A stretch of 64,000 nt of DNA, from contig JAHEYT010000029.1 of NCBI GenBank assembly GCA_023251455.1, positions 79,231 through 143,230 of the forward strand, in the 5' to 3' direction. A program made the translations under genes and the position numbers. Each line of letters opens with the position of its first letter. Position 1 is the stretch's first letter. The notes under the pieces are model-generated. The model was not told the origin of the DNA. It was given only the letters and a program-made list of their open reading frames with translations, and did not search any database. Source of the stretch: Bacteroidota bacterium (GTDB lineage: Bacteria > Bacteroidota > Bacteroidia > Bacteroidales > Prolixibacteraceae). Below are positions 24,496-36,541 of this stretch, piece after piece.

Positions 24496-27400
24496 ATGAA
24501 AAAACATCGAGAATGTAATAGCCATGTCTGGCTGTTAAAAAAACTATTACGGATTATGAAACTTACAAGCTTTTTAATTCTTGCCTTTGTTATCAGCGTA
24601 AATGCTTCAGTCTATTCGCAATCGACTAAGCTGAGTATCAATGTGAAGAATGGGACATTTGTCGAAGTGCTGAAACAAATTGAAAGTCAATCAGAGTTTT
24701 ATTTCTATTACAACAATGATGAGATAAGGGAACTCGAAGGTGTAAGCATTAGTCTCGAAAAGAAGGAGATTAAGGAAGTTCTGGAAAAATTACTTAGCGG
24801 TACAAATCTGGAATACAAAATTATTGATCGTTATATCGCATTAAAGAAAAAGTCGGAATCAGGAGCCGAATCGGTTATTCAGCAGCAAAAATCGATTTCT
24901 GGTAAAGTTATCGATTCAGGTGGAAATCCGTTGCCGGGAGTTACCGTTGTGGTTAAAGGAACCACAAATGGTACAATCACCGATATTGATGGAAATTATA
25001 CCATATCTAAAATTGCTGATAATTCGACCTTGCAATTTTCATTTGTAGGGATGAAATCGCAGGATGTAGTAATCGGTAACCAAAAATCGATTAATGTTAC
25101 TTTGGCTGATGAAACGATTGGAATTGAAGAAGTTGTAGCTATTGGTTACGGAACTGTAAAGAAAAGTGATTTGGCCGGTGCTATTTCTCAGGTGAAATCT
25201 TCCGACATGGAAAACCGTACAATTGTTCGTGCTGAACAGGCTTTACAGGGTAAAACCGCAGGAGTTCAGGTTATACAGACTTCGGGTGCACCAGGCGCAA
25301 ATCCAACGATCCGCGTCCGCGGTTTCAGCTCCAATTCGTCATCCGATCCTCTTTATGTTGTCGATGGATTGAGAACGAGCAATATCAGTTCTATCGATCC
25401 AAACAATATTGAATCGATGGAAGTACTGAAAGATGCTGCTTCAGCTGCGATTTACGGTGCCCAGGCGGGTAATGGTGTTGTTTTGATTACCACCAAAAAA
25501 GGTAAAAAAGGCGAAGGTAAAGTCAACTACGATTTCCAATATGTAACCAATAAACTGGTTCGAATTCCGGAAGTAATGAATGCTCAGGAGTATGTAAATT
25601 ACATGACTGAGGCCAACTTCATTACTCCTGCCGAAATTTCAGCCTTATGGGACGGAAAAACCGATACCAATTGGGCGGATGTGGCTTTCGAAAATTCGAT
25701 CATGCAAAAACACAACCTTAGCTTTATGGGTGGAAACGATCGCGGATCTTACAATCTTTCGTTATCGTACCTCGACCAGAATGGTATTGTCAGGGGAGAT
25801 GCTGATGTGTACAGCCGGGTTACTGCAATGGCCAATGCGGATTACAACATCAATAGCTGGCTGAAAGTTGGTACAAACAACATTGTTGAACGCTGGAAAA
25901 GTAAATCGGTTTCCGAAAACTCAGAATATGGTTCGCTTCTGGCTTCAGTATTGACCATGGATCCGCTCACTCAACCCTATTTTAGTGCCGACAACCTGCC
26001 TCAATACATGAAAGATCTGGCTAACTCAGGAAAAACATTGATGAAAGACGAAACCGGTAGATATTACGGGTTATCGCAGATCTATAAATCCGAAAACGTA
26101 CATCCATTGTTGATGAGAGATCGCACCAATACCAAAAACGAAGGGGCGAGTGTTATGGGAACCATTTATGCCGAAATGAAACCGGTTAAAAACCTGACCA
26201 TAACTTCAAAATTGGGTTATCGCGGCGCTTTCACGGGAGCCTATAACTTCAACTACGTCTATTATGCCAACGACGTGACCAAGAACGATCAGATCAACGT
26301 AGGCCGCACGAATGCCAACAGCATTTATTACCAATGGGAAAATTTCGCAAACTATTTGTACACCCACGGAAGTCACAGTTTGACAACCATGTTGGGTATT
26401 TCATATTCCGAACCTTATTCAACCACGGTTACTGCCAGCGGTAACGCAATTACCAAAGACGATCCGCTTTACCGTGATTTGAACTATCTGACTGCCACAG
26501 CAACAAAAACAGTTTCAGGCGGATATTCAAATGTTGGCCGTCAATTCTCATATTTCGGTCGTTTTATCTACAATTATGGCAACAAATACGTGTTGCAAGG
26601 TTCGTTACGCCGCGACGCCAGCGACTTATCCATTCTTCCTGAAGGAAGCCGTTGGGGAACATTCCCGGCACTTTCGGCTGGTTATACCATTTCTAACGAA
26701 GATTTTTTTCCGAAAAACACTCCAATCAACAAGATGAAATTACGTGCCAGCTGGGGACAAAACGGTAGTACCGGACCTCTTGGTGGTTTTGCGTATAGGG
26801 CTTCTATAGGTACCATTGGTTCTTATCCATACAACGAGGCGATTGCTTACCAGATTGCTTCGGCCCCTTCTACATTGAGTAATCCTCAATTAAAATGGGA
26901 AACTTCTGAACAGTTAGATTTTGGTGTTGATGTTCAGGCATTTAATAATCGTTTGTCATTAGGACTTGACTATTTCGAGAAGAAAACCAAAGATTTACTT
27001 GTAACCGTTACTCCTCCTTACGAAACCGGAGTAGCTTCAACCGCTGTTAATGCCGGAAATGTTTCGAATAAAGGTTTTGAATTTGAATTGAACTGGAGTG
27101 AAAAAATCAGGGATTTTAGCTACAGCATTCATGGGAATATTGCTACACTCAATAATGAAGTGACCTACCTTGATCCAAGTATTTCAAGGATTAACGGTGC
27201 TTCATACCATACACAGGCCGGGATCACCGCTTTCGAAAAAGGATTTCCTGTTTGGTACATGCGTGGTTACAAACTTGCAGATATCGACGATGCTACCGGA
27301 GACCCGGTGTTTGTTGATACCAACAAAGACGGTTCGATTACCGACGACGATAAAGTCATGTTAGGTAGTGGTATCCCTGATTTTACTTATGGTCTGACTC

Positions 27401-27861
27401 TGAATGCTTCGTACAAAAACTTCGATTTCACAGTTTTCGGAACAGGTTCGCAAGGAAATGAGGTGTTTAACTGCCTGACCCGTATTGATAGACCAAGAGG
27501 AAATAAACTTGCGCTGTTTTACAACGACCGTTGGACACCGACGAATAAAACGGCTTCAAAACCACGCCCAAATGCCAATGGCGAAGATAAATACTGGATC
27601 AGCAGCGATGATGTGATGAACGGCTCTTTCTTCAAGATCAAACAAATACAGTTGGGGTATTCACTCCCGAAGAATTTGTGCAAAAAAGCATACATGAGCA
27701 GCATGAGGATTTACTCTTCATTGGAAGATGCCTTTATCTTCACTTCTTATCCGGGGTTCGACCCCGAAGCTTCTGCCGGATCAACAACCCTTCTTGGTGT
27801 GGATAAAGGAGCTTATCCAAACTCAATGAAAGTGCTTTTTGGTATCAATGTAACATTTTAA
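24496..27861 (+). CDS. susC: SusC-like TonB-dependent outer-membrane transporter with STN signalling domain
   Basis: This 1121-residue transporter has a signal peptide (cleavage after VYSQ, about residue 42), an STN domain (about 43-118, KLSINVKNGTFVEVLKQIES), a carboxypeptidase-D-like domain (about 133-205, ISGKVIDSGGNPLPGVTVVV), a TonB-box region (EEVVAIGYGTVKK), a plug (about 225-345, VYVVDGL-type segment PLYVVDGLRTSNI, AASAAIYGAQAGNGVVLITT) and a barrel ending in VTF. The STN domain links it to FecR signalling. The first 210 residues resemble the other SusC here while the barrel differs, so a different ligand is expected. It is 13 bp from its SusD partner. Confidence 0.96.
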   Translation: MKKHRECNSHVWLLKKLLRIMKLTSFLILAFVISVNASVYSQSTKLSINVKNGTFVEVLKQIESQSEFYFYYNNDEIRELEGVSISLEKKEIKEVLEKLLSGTNLEYKIIDRYIALKKKSESGAESVIQQQKSISGKVIDSGGNPLPGVTVVVKGTTNGTITDIDGNYTISKIADNSTLQFSFVGMKSQDVVIGNQKSINVTLADETIGIEEVVAIGYGTVKKSDLAGAISQVKSSDMENRTIVRAEQALQGKTAGVQVIQTSGAPGANPTIRVRGFSSNSSSDPLYVVDGLRTSNISSIDPNNIESMEVLKDAASAAIYGAQAGNGVVLITTKKGKKGEGKVNYDFQYVTNKLVRIPEVMNAQEYVNYMTEANFITPAEISALWDGKTDTNWADVAFENSIMQKHNLSFMGGNDRGSYNLSLSYLDQNGIVRGDADVYSRVTAMANADYNINSWLKVGTNNIVERWKSKSVSENSEYGSLLASVLTMDPLTQPYFSADNLPQYMKDLANSGKTLMKDETGRYYGLSQIYKSENVHPLLMRDRTNTKNEGASVMGTIYAEMKPVKNLTITSKLGYRGAFTGAYNFNYVYYANDVTKNDQINVGRTNANSIYYQWENFANYLYTHGSHSLTTMLGISYSEPYSTTVTASGNAITKDDPLYRDLNYLTATATKTVSGGYSNVGRQFSYFGRFIYNYGNKYVLQGSLRRDASDLSILPEGSRWGTFPALSAGYTISNEDFFPKNTPINKMKLRASWGQNGSTGPLGGFAYRASIGTIGSYPYNEAIAYQIASAPSTLSNPQLKWETSEQLDFGVDVQAFNNRLSLGLDYFEKKTKDLLVTVTPPYETGVASTAVNAGNVSNKGFEFELNWSEKIRDFSYSIHGNIATLNNEVTYLDPSISRINGASYHTQAGITAFEKGFPVWYMRGYKLADIDDATGDPVFVDTNKDGSITDDDKVMLGSGIPDFTYGLTLNASYKNFDFTVFGTGSQGNEVFNCLTRIDRPRGNKLALFYNDRWTPTNKTASKPRPNANGEDKYWISSDDVMNGSFFKIKQIQLGYSLPKNLCKKAYMSSMRIYSSLEDAFIFTSYPGFDPEASAGSTTLLGVDKGAYPNSMKVLFGINVTF

Positions 27862-27874
27862 TTGCTGAAAAATT

Positions 27875-29455
27875 ATGAGAACAAAATTCATATATATCAT
27901 TAGTCTTGCAATAGGACTAACCTTTTTTACCTCGTGTGAAGATCAACTGATTGTCGATCAGCAGGGAGCTACTTCGGTAGAAAGTTTTTACAAAACAGAT
28001 GAAGATGCCAATCAGGCTATTGCTGCCGTGTATTTTCAATGGCGGTCTCAGGCATACAACGATTTTTTTCTGAAAAACTGTCTTTCGGACGACATTAACA
28101 GCGGTGGTGGTTCCAGAGGGGACAATGCTATTCTGGAACAGATAAACGAATACAAGTTTAGTCCGTCAAACAGTACGGCCAGCGGGTATTTCAGCGGAAT
28201 GTACACGCTGATTTACAGGGCGAACCTGGTAATCAATAACTTTACTGAGGAGTCGGCGGCCAAGAAAAAAGCTATTGCCGAAGCTAAAATTGCACGTGCA
28301 TGGGCTTATTTCAACCTGGTAACGTTGTGGGGACCGGTTCCATTGGTAACTAAACCATTGTCTCCAAGCGAATATCAGCAGCCAAACGGTGTAATCACAG
28401 AGCTATGGGCATTGGTCGAAAAAGACCTGAATGAAGCGATTTCAGCCGGTGTTCTTCCTGAAAAATCAAGCGTTTCTGATAAATCAATCGGTGCAAAACT
28501 GACAAAGCAATTCGCAATGGCTCTGTTGGGTAAATCGCAGCTTTTTGAAGGCAAAAATGCTGAAGCTGCAACGACTTTAAAAGCTGTGATCACTTCAGGT
28601 AAATATGCACTGATTTCAGATTACGGTAATGTGTTGAGGAAAGTGGAGGATTTTGGCACAGAAAACCTTTTCGAAGTAAACTCGATTAACGACGGAGATA
28701 ACGCATTCAATCAGGGAACTACTATTCTGGGTACTATGTACGGATGGAGAAGCGATAAGATGTCGTTGTTTGGCTATTACATGAAAGCACACGACATGTA
28801 CCCAGCTGGATGGGGATTCGCCAATCCTACAAAAAACCTTTACGATGCTTTTGTTGAAATGGAGGGAACTGATGGCTACCGGTTGAACAATACGCTCAAA
28901 ACATACGATCAGATCAAAACGATTGGTGCGCCAATAGCGCCTGTGTCAATTAATGTTGGAACTAGTCTATACGGTCACGAGGGGTATTTTAGTTGGAAAT
29001 TCAGATTCATTGGATCAGAAGTGATTACCAATTCATGGGGTTATGCTACGGATAACAATTACCGGATTATGCGCTATGCTGAAGTTTTATTGCTTGCTGC
29101 TGAAGCTTGCCTTCAATCGGGCGATCAGGCTAGTGCATTGAACTACATTAATCAAATCAGAACACGAGCAAAATTACCAGTTCTTTCATCTATTACTCTG
29201 AATGACATTAAGAAGGAAAAACGCCTCGAACTTTGTATGGAAATGGTACGATTCCAGGATTTGGTCCGTTGGGGTGATGCGGCAACCGCATTGGCTAACC
29301 GCGGAAAACAAGTTCCAATTTTTAATGGATCAACAATTTCATATCCATATTCGAACGAAACCTATGGATTTAAGACTGGTAAGAATGAATTACTTCCATT
29401 CCCCGAACATGAAATGGGTGTAAACCAAAATCTGGTACAAAATCCAGGATGGTAA
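27875..29455 (+). CDS. susD: SusD/RagB-like surface glycan-binding lipoprotein
   Basis: This 526-residue lipoprotein has a lipobox FFTSC (Cys21). SusD features are ESFYKTDEDANQAIAAVYFQW, IARAWAYFNLVTLWGPVPLV, RYAEVLLLAAEACLQSG and the C-terminal KKEKRLELCMEMVRFQDLVRW. It should sit on the cell surface over the SusC barrel encoded 13 bp upstream. An inverted repeat ends the module, so the amidohydrolase and esterase genes that follow probably form a separate or attenuated transcript. Confidence 0.95.
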   Translation: MRTKFIYIISLAIGLTFFTSCEDQLIVDQQGATSVESFYKTDEDANQAIAAVYFQWRSQAYNDFFLKNCLSDDINSGGGSRGDNAILEQINEYKFSPSNSTASGYFSGMYTLIYRANLVINNFTEESAAKKKAIAEAKIARAWAYFNLVTLWGPVPLVTKPLSPSEYQQPNGVITELWALVEKDLNEAISAGVLPEKSSVSDKSIGAKLTKQFAMALLGKSQLFEGKNAEAATTLKAVITSGKYALISDYGNVLRKVEDFGTENLFEVNSINDGDNAFNQGTTILGTMYGWRSDKMSLFGYYMKAHDMYPAGWGFANPTKNLYDAFVEMEGTDGYRLNNTLKTYDQIKTIGAPIAPVSINVGTSLYGHEGYFSWKFRFIGSEVITNSWGYATDNNYRIMRYAEVLLLAAEACLQSGDQASALNYINQIRTRAKLPVLSSITLNDIKKEKRLELCMEMVRFQDLVRWGDAATALANRGKQVPIFNGSTISYPYSNETYGFKTGKNELLPFPEHEMGVNQNLVQNPGW

Positions 29456-29484
29456 TCTATTTTGACAAATAAATATATTTCAGG

Positions 29485-29536
29485 AGGTCGTTCTTTTTGA
29501 TTCTCTTTGGTTAAGGAGAAGCTTGAAGAACGACCT
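29485..29536 (+). terminator. Long inverted repeat after the second susD
   Basis: AGGTCGTTCTT (29485-29495) pairs with AAGAACGACCT (29526-29536), with an inner TTCTC and GAGAA stem. It ends 22 nt before the amidohydrolase ATG. It could terminate or attenuate transcription. Confidence 0.5.
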
Positions 29537-29558
29537 TTATAAACCTAAATACCAAACA

Positions 29559-30554
29559 ATGAATCTGTTTAAAAATATTCTGACAGTACTTTTTCTTTCC
29601 TCAGGCCTATGTGCGCTCGCGCAATCTGCAAAGAAAAGCAAACACCTGCCAATCATAGATGTGCACGTGCATACCATGAAAATCAATCCCAATTTTTCTG
29701 CGGAAATGTGTCCCTGGTTTTTAACGAATATGCCAGGTGGTGACCCAAATGAAAAGATGCAGTTCGGTGCTTCGGGCGATTGCGCCAATCCGCTGAAACC
29801 GGCCAAAAGCGATGCAGAGATGCAGGCTGCTGTTTTGGAAACAATGGAACGACTTAACATGACAATGGTGGCATTTAGCGATGCCGAAATATTGCACAAA
29901 TGGTACAGTGCTGCTCCCAAAGGACGGATTATTCCCGGAATTGGGGTTAGCAGTCCAAAGGAAATGACGGTGCAAGCTTTTCGTGATTCCTTATCAAATG
30001 GTTTTTATAAAGTGATGAGCGAAGTTGCCCCGCAGTATCAGGGCATGTCGCCAAGCGATATGTCGTTGGATGCTTACTTTGCTGTTGCTGAAGAATTAAA
30101 TATTCCGGTTGGAATACACATGGGTACTGGAGGCAATGGAATGGCAAATATTACCCAGCCTAAATACCGTGCATCAATGGGAAATCCGCTTTTATTGGAA
30201 GACTTACTGGCCCGTCATCCAAAAATGAAAATATGGGTTCAACATGCCGGTTACCCGATGATTGACGAACTGATTGCATTGATGGGGGCGAACGCCTATG
30301 TGTATTGCGACATTTCAGGATTTATCTGGAGTTATCCGCTGGATGAAATTCATGCCTATATCAAGAGGCTGGTTCAGGCAGGTTTCGGAAAACGTATCAT
30401 GTACGGAACCGATTTTATGATGTGGCCAAAACTATTTGAAACATCAATTGGTGTGATCGAAAATGCGCAATATCTATCGTTCGATCAAAAGCGCGACATC
30501 CTGTTTAATAATGCGGTCCGCTTTTTCCGTTTAGATCCAAAACAATTTGAATAA
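29559..30554 (+). CDS. Exported amidohydrolase (amidohydrolase-2 family)
   Basis: This 331-residue metal-dependent TIM barrel has a signal peptide (cleavage after CALAQ, about residue 22). Metal-site motifs are IIDVHVHT (His36, His38), GIHMGTGG, WVQHAGYP and MYGTDFMMW (the Asp). The family includes decarboxylases and hydrolases of aromatic or lactone substrates as well as other hydrolases. An exported copy next to many esterases is consistent with processing an aromatic or lactone product. I chose the ATG at 29559. A TTG twelve codons upstream is in frame but lies within the preceding inverted repeat. The reaction is unknown. Confidence 0.85.
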   Translation: MNLFKNILTVLFLSSGLCALAQSAKKSKHLPIIDVHVHTMKINPNFSAEMCPWFLTNMPGGDPNEKMQFGASGDCANPLKPAKSDAEMQAAVLETMERLNMTMVAFSDAEILHKWYSAAPKGRIIPGIGVSSPKEMTVQAFRDSLSNGFYKVMSEVAPQYQGMSPSDMSLDAYFAVAEELNIPVGIHMGTGGNGMANITQPKYRASMGNPLLLEDLLARHPKMKIWVQHAGYPMIDELIALMGANAYVYCDISGFIWSYPLDEIHAYIKRLVQAGFGKRIMYGTDFMMWPKLFETSIGVIENAQYLSFDQKRDILFNNAVRFFRLDPKQFE

Positions 30555-30630
30555 CTTTATCAAGTGACTTAACATCAAATTCGTAACTTTCAGAATTGCG
30601 ATCTTTACCAATCATCAATCATCAATAATA

Positions 30631-32268
30631 ATGACTGCTATGAAACGAATATTCTTTTTCTTGTTAACTATTGTCCCATGGACTTTATTTGCTCAGTTGG
30701 ACCCCAATTTGCCAACCGTGAAAATTGCCAATGGAACGTTGGAAGGTGTATCGAGTTCGGGTATCAATATTTTTAAGGGAATTCCCTATGCTCAACCGCC
30801 AGTAGGTGAGTTGCGCTGGAAAGCCCCTCAAGTGGTTAAAAACTGGGATGGAATTCGCAAAGCCGACCAGTTTGGTCCGCGTGCCATGCAAAAAGCGCTA
30901 TTCGGCGATATGTCTTTCCGGTCAAACGGAGTGAGCGAGGATTGCCTTTACCTCAATGTTTGGACTCCAGCCAAGTCATCTACCGAAAAATTACCAGTCC
31001 TGGTTTATTATTATGGCGGTGGTTTTATGGCTGGCGATGGTTCTGAACTTCGTTACGATGGCGAAAGTATGTCGCGTAAAGGGATTGTTTCAGTCACTGT
31101 CAATTATCGTCTGGGCATATTTGGTTTTTTTGCTCATCCTGAATTAAGTAAAGAATCTCCCTATCACGGTTCGGGGAATTACGCACTTTTAGACCAAAAC
31201 GCCGCCCTCAAATGGGTACAACAGAACATTGCAGCTTTTGGTGGCGACCCCAAACGGGTAACCATTGCCGGCGAGTCAGCTGGTTCTATTTCTGTAAGCG
31301 CGCAAATGGCCTCACCATTATCAAAGAACCTGATTGCCGGAGCCATTGGCGAAAGCGGTGCGATGATCAATCCAACTTTGGCTCCAGTTACATTGGCTGA
31401 AGGTGAACAAGCCGGGGTTAAATTTGCTGCCAAAATTAACGCCGCATCACTGGCCGATCTTCGTGCTATTCCAGCCGAAAAGTTGCTCGACGATGCCTCA
31501 CAAAGAGATGTTCCCCGGTTTGCCTCTACTGTTGACGGTTATTTCTACCCAAAACTACCTGTTGAACTTTACGCTGCTGGTGAGCAGGCACATGTTCCAT
31601 TATTGGTTGGCTGGAATTCAGAAGAAATGAATTTCCGTATGGTGATGGGTGCCAATGAGCCAACTCCGGAAAACTACCTGAAGGCTTTACAAACACTTTA
31701 TGGAGATAAGGCCAACGAAGTGCTGAAATATTATCCGGGTTCTACCAACGACGAAGTAAAACTATCGGCAACAGCTTTGGCTGGCGACAGGTTTATCGCA
31801 TACAGTACCTGGAAATGGTATGATTTGTGTTTTCAGACCGGGAAAAGCCCGGTATATCGGTATTTCTATGAGCGTCCTCGTCCGGCAATGCGACCAGAGA
31901 TGGGCAATGCTGTCGCCGGTCTTGCGGGTGGAGTAATTAAAGATTCAGGAGCAAATGCGCCAAAAGCTCCAGCTGCAACCGGAGCTGTTCACTCAGCCGA
32001 AATTGAATACGCTTTGGGTAATCTCCCGACCAACCGGGTTTACGATTGGCAGCCTGATGATTATAAAGTATCGGCCATCATGCAGGAATTCTTTGCCAAT
32101 TTCATTAAAACAGGCAATCCAAACGGAATAGGTTTACCGGTATGGCCGGCAGCCAATAGCGGAAACTCAGTAAAGGTTATGCACATCAATGTGAATAGCA
32201 GCGCTGAAGTTGAAAAAAACAGAGATCGTTATTTATGGCTTGATCAACAGTATATTATAAAAAAATGA
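30631..32268 (+). CDS. Type-B carboxylesterase, exported
   Basis: This 545-residue alpha/beta-hydrolase of the carboxylesterase/para-nitrobenzyl esterase family has a signal peptide ending near FAQ (residue 22). The family hallmarks are FKGIPYAQPPVGELRW, SEDCLYLNVWTP, YYGGGFMAGDG (oxyanion hole), the nucleophile Ser216 in GESAGSIS and the catalytic His in GAVHSAEIEY. It ends with the usual FIKTGNPNG and VWP. It should cleave carboxylic esters outside the cytoplasm. A second ATG three codons later (30640) gives an equally good signal peptide. It is first of three type-B esterases in the island. The natural ester is unknown. Confidence 0.9.
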   Translation: MTAMKRIFFFLLTIVPWTLFAQLDPNLPTVKIANGTLEGVSSSGINIFKGIPYAQPPVGELRWKAPQVVKNWDGIRKADQFGPRAMQKALFGDMSFRSNGVSEDCLYLNVWTPAKSSTEKLPVLVYYYGGGFMAGDGSELRYDGESMSRKGIVSVTVNYRLGIFGFFAHPELSKESPYHGSGNYALLDQNAALKWVQQNIAAFGGDPKRVTIAGESAGSISVSAQMASPLSKNLIAGAIGESGAMINPTLAPVTLAEGEQAGVKFAAKINAASLADLRAIPAEKLLDDASQRDVPRFASTVDGYFYPKLPVELYAAGEQAHVPLLVGWNSEEMNFRMVMGANEPTPENYLKALQTLYGDKANEVLKYYPGSTNDEVKLSATALAGDRFIAYSTWKWYDLCFQTGKSPVYRYFYERPRPAMRPEMGNAVAGLAGGVIKDSGANAPKAPAATGAVHSAEIEYALGNLPTNRVYDWQPDDYKVSAIMQEFFANFIKTGNPNGIGLPVWPAANSGNSVKVMHINVNSSAEVEKNRDRYLWLDQQYIIKK

Positions 32269-32379
32269 AAATAAATCAGTGTGTCGGTTAAACACATTGT
32301 AATTTTGGATGTCAATACATGCACTAATAACTAAAATTAATACACAACTAAACGCTCAATAATTTAAAAAACATTTACA

Positions 32380-33573
32380 ATGAAGCTAAAACTTACAATT
32401 ATTACAACGATTCTATTTCTCAGTATGGCAACTTTTGCACAACAGGCGCTTTTTGGTGGAGCACCTATTGTTTCTCCGGAAGTAAAGGCGGATCATACGG
32501 TAACATTCCGAATTCAGGCTCCGGCTGCTGATTCAGTGCAAATTACAGGCGATTTTTTACCGACTGTAAAAATGAAAACCCAATGGGGGCTTTTTGATGT
32601 TCCGGGAACTGCCAATCTGACCAAAGATGATAAAGGAGTATGGTCATTTACCACACCGCCGCTTGCTTCCGATTTATATTCATACACGGTAATTGTTGAT
32701 GGATTCAAAACCACCGATCCAAGTAACGTTTATATTATTCGCGATGTGGCTTCGGTGTTCAACGTGTTTATTGTTGGCGGTGGCAAAGGCGATCTTTACC
32801 AGATAAGTAAAGTTCCTCATGGCTCGGTTACCCGCCGCTGGTACGATTCTCCAGGAAACGACATGGCTCGTCGCGTGACCATTTATACACCTGCCGGCTA
32901 CGAAAAAAGTCAGGAGAAATACCCTGTACTATATTTATTGCACGGAATGGGTGGCGACGAAGAAGCCTGGATTGCACTTGGTCGCACTTCTCAAATCTTG
33001 GATAACCTGATTGCTCAGGGAAAAGCAAAACCGATGATCGTAGTAATGACCAATGGAAACGTGGCTCAGGAAGCTGCTCCCGGCGAATCGAGCCTGGGTT
33101 ATGCAAAACCAAGCATGCAAATGGAACACACCATGGATGGAAAATTCGAAGAAACTTTTCCTGATGTGATCAAATTCGTTGAAAGTAATTATCGTGTAAA
33201 GGCAGAAAAATCGGGTCGCGCAATTGCCGGTTTATCAATGGGTGGTTACCATTCATTGCATATTTCCCGTTTTTATCCGAATACATTCGACTATGTCGGA
33301 CTTTTCTCAGCTGCTATTATGGCCAATGATAAAGTCACTTCAAAAGTGTACGAAAACTTTGATACTACTTTGGAAACTCAAATGAAAAACGGGTACAAAT
33401 TGTACTGGATTGGCATGGGGAAAACAGACTTTCTATACAAATCGGGAGAAGAATATCGTACTAAACTCGACAAAATGGGAATGAAATACACTTATGTTGA
33501 AACTGAAGGTGGCCACACCTGGACCAACTGGCGTGTGTATTTGTCGCAAATTGCACCTCTGCTTTTTAAATAA
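32380..33573 (+). CDS. CE1-like esterase with N-terminal E-set domain
   Basis: This 397-residue exported enzyme has a signal peptide (cleavage after ATFAQ, about 21), an N-terminal immunoglobulin-like E-set/CBM48-like domain (about 30-135, VTFRIQAPAADSVQITGDF) and an esterase-D/CE1-type hydrolase domain (about 150-397). Motifs are VLYLLHGMGGDEEAW (oxyanion side), the nucleophile Ser286 in GLSMGGYHSLH and the catalytic His in EGGHTWTNWRVYL. CE1 covers acetyl-xylan and feruloyl esterases. It is one of three E-set esterases of this architecture here. The leaving group cannot be predicted from sequence. Confidence 0.88.
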   Translation: MKLKLTIITTILFLSMATFAQQALFGGAPIVSPEVKADHTVTFRIQAPAADSVQITGDFLPTVKMKTQWGLFDVPGTANLTKDDKGVWSFTTPPLASDLYSYTVIVDGFKTTDPSNVYIIRDVASVFNVFIVGGGKGDLYQISKVPHGSVTRRWYDSPGNDMARRVTIYTPAGYEKSQEKYPVLYLLHGMGGDEEAWIALGRTSQILDNLIAQGKAKPMIVVMTNGNVAQEAAPGESSLGYAKPSMQMEHTMDGKFEETFPDVIKFVESNYRVKAEKSGRAIAGLSMGGYHSLHISRFYPNTFDYVGLFSAAIMANDKVTSKVYENFDTTLETQMKNGYKLYWIGMGKTDFLYKSGEEYRTKLDKMGMKYTYVETEGGHTWTNWRVYLSQIAPLLFK

Positions 33574-33585
33574 ATAAGGTCATTT

Positions 33586-33630
33586 GTCAATGGGAAAATA
33601 TGAAACATTGTTTTCCCATTGACTTTTTTC
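33586..33630 (+). terminator. Intrinsic terminator between esterase and beta-lactamase-fold genes
   Basis: GTCAATGGGAAAA (33586-33598) pairs perfectly with TTTTCCCATTGAC (33611-33623) around 12 nt, followed by TTTTTTC. An ATG inside its loop is therefore unlikely to be the next gene start. Confidence 0.8.
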
Positions 33631-33650
33631 TACTGACTAATAACCAAACG

Positions 33651-35334
<1,684 letters not shown>

Positions 35335-35343
35335 ATTAACTAA

Positions 35344-36501
<1,158 letters not shown>

Positions 36502-36541
36502 AAAAATGCCTTGTTTTAAAAACACACCTAATTGAAAACCT

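Noticed and set aside
33600..33650. Longer start for the beta-lactamase-fold gene
   Set aside because: The ATG lies in the loop of a perfect terminator hairpin, and the start at 33651 gives a proper signal peptide.
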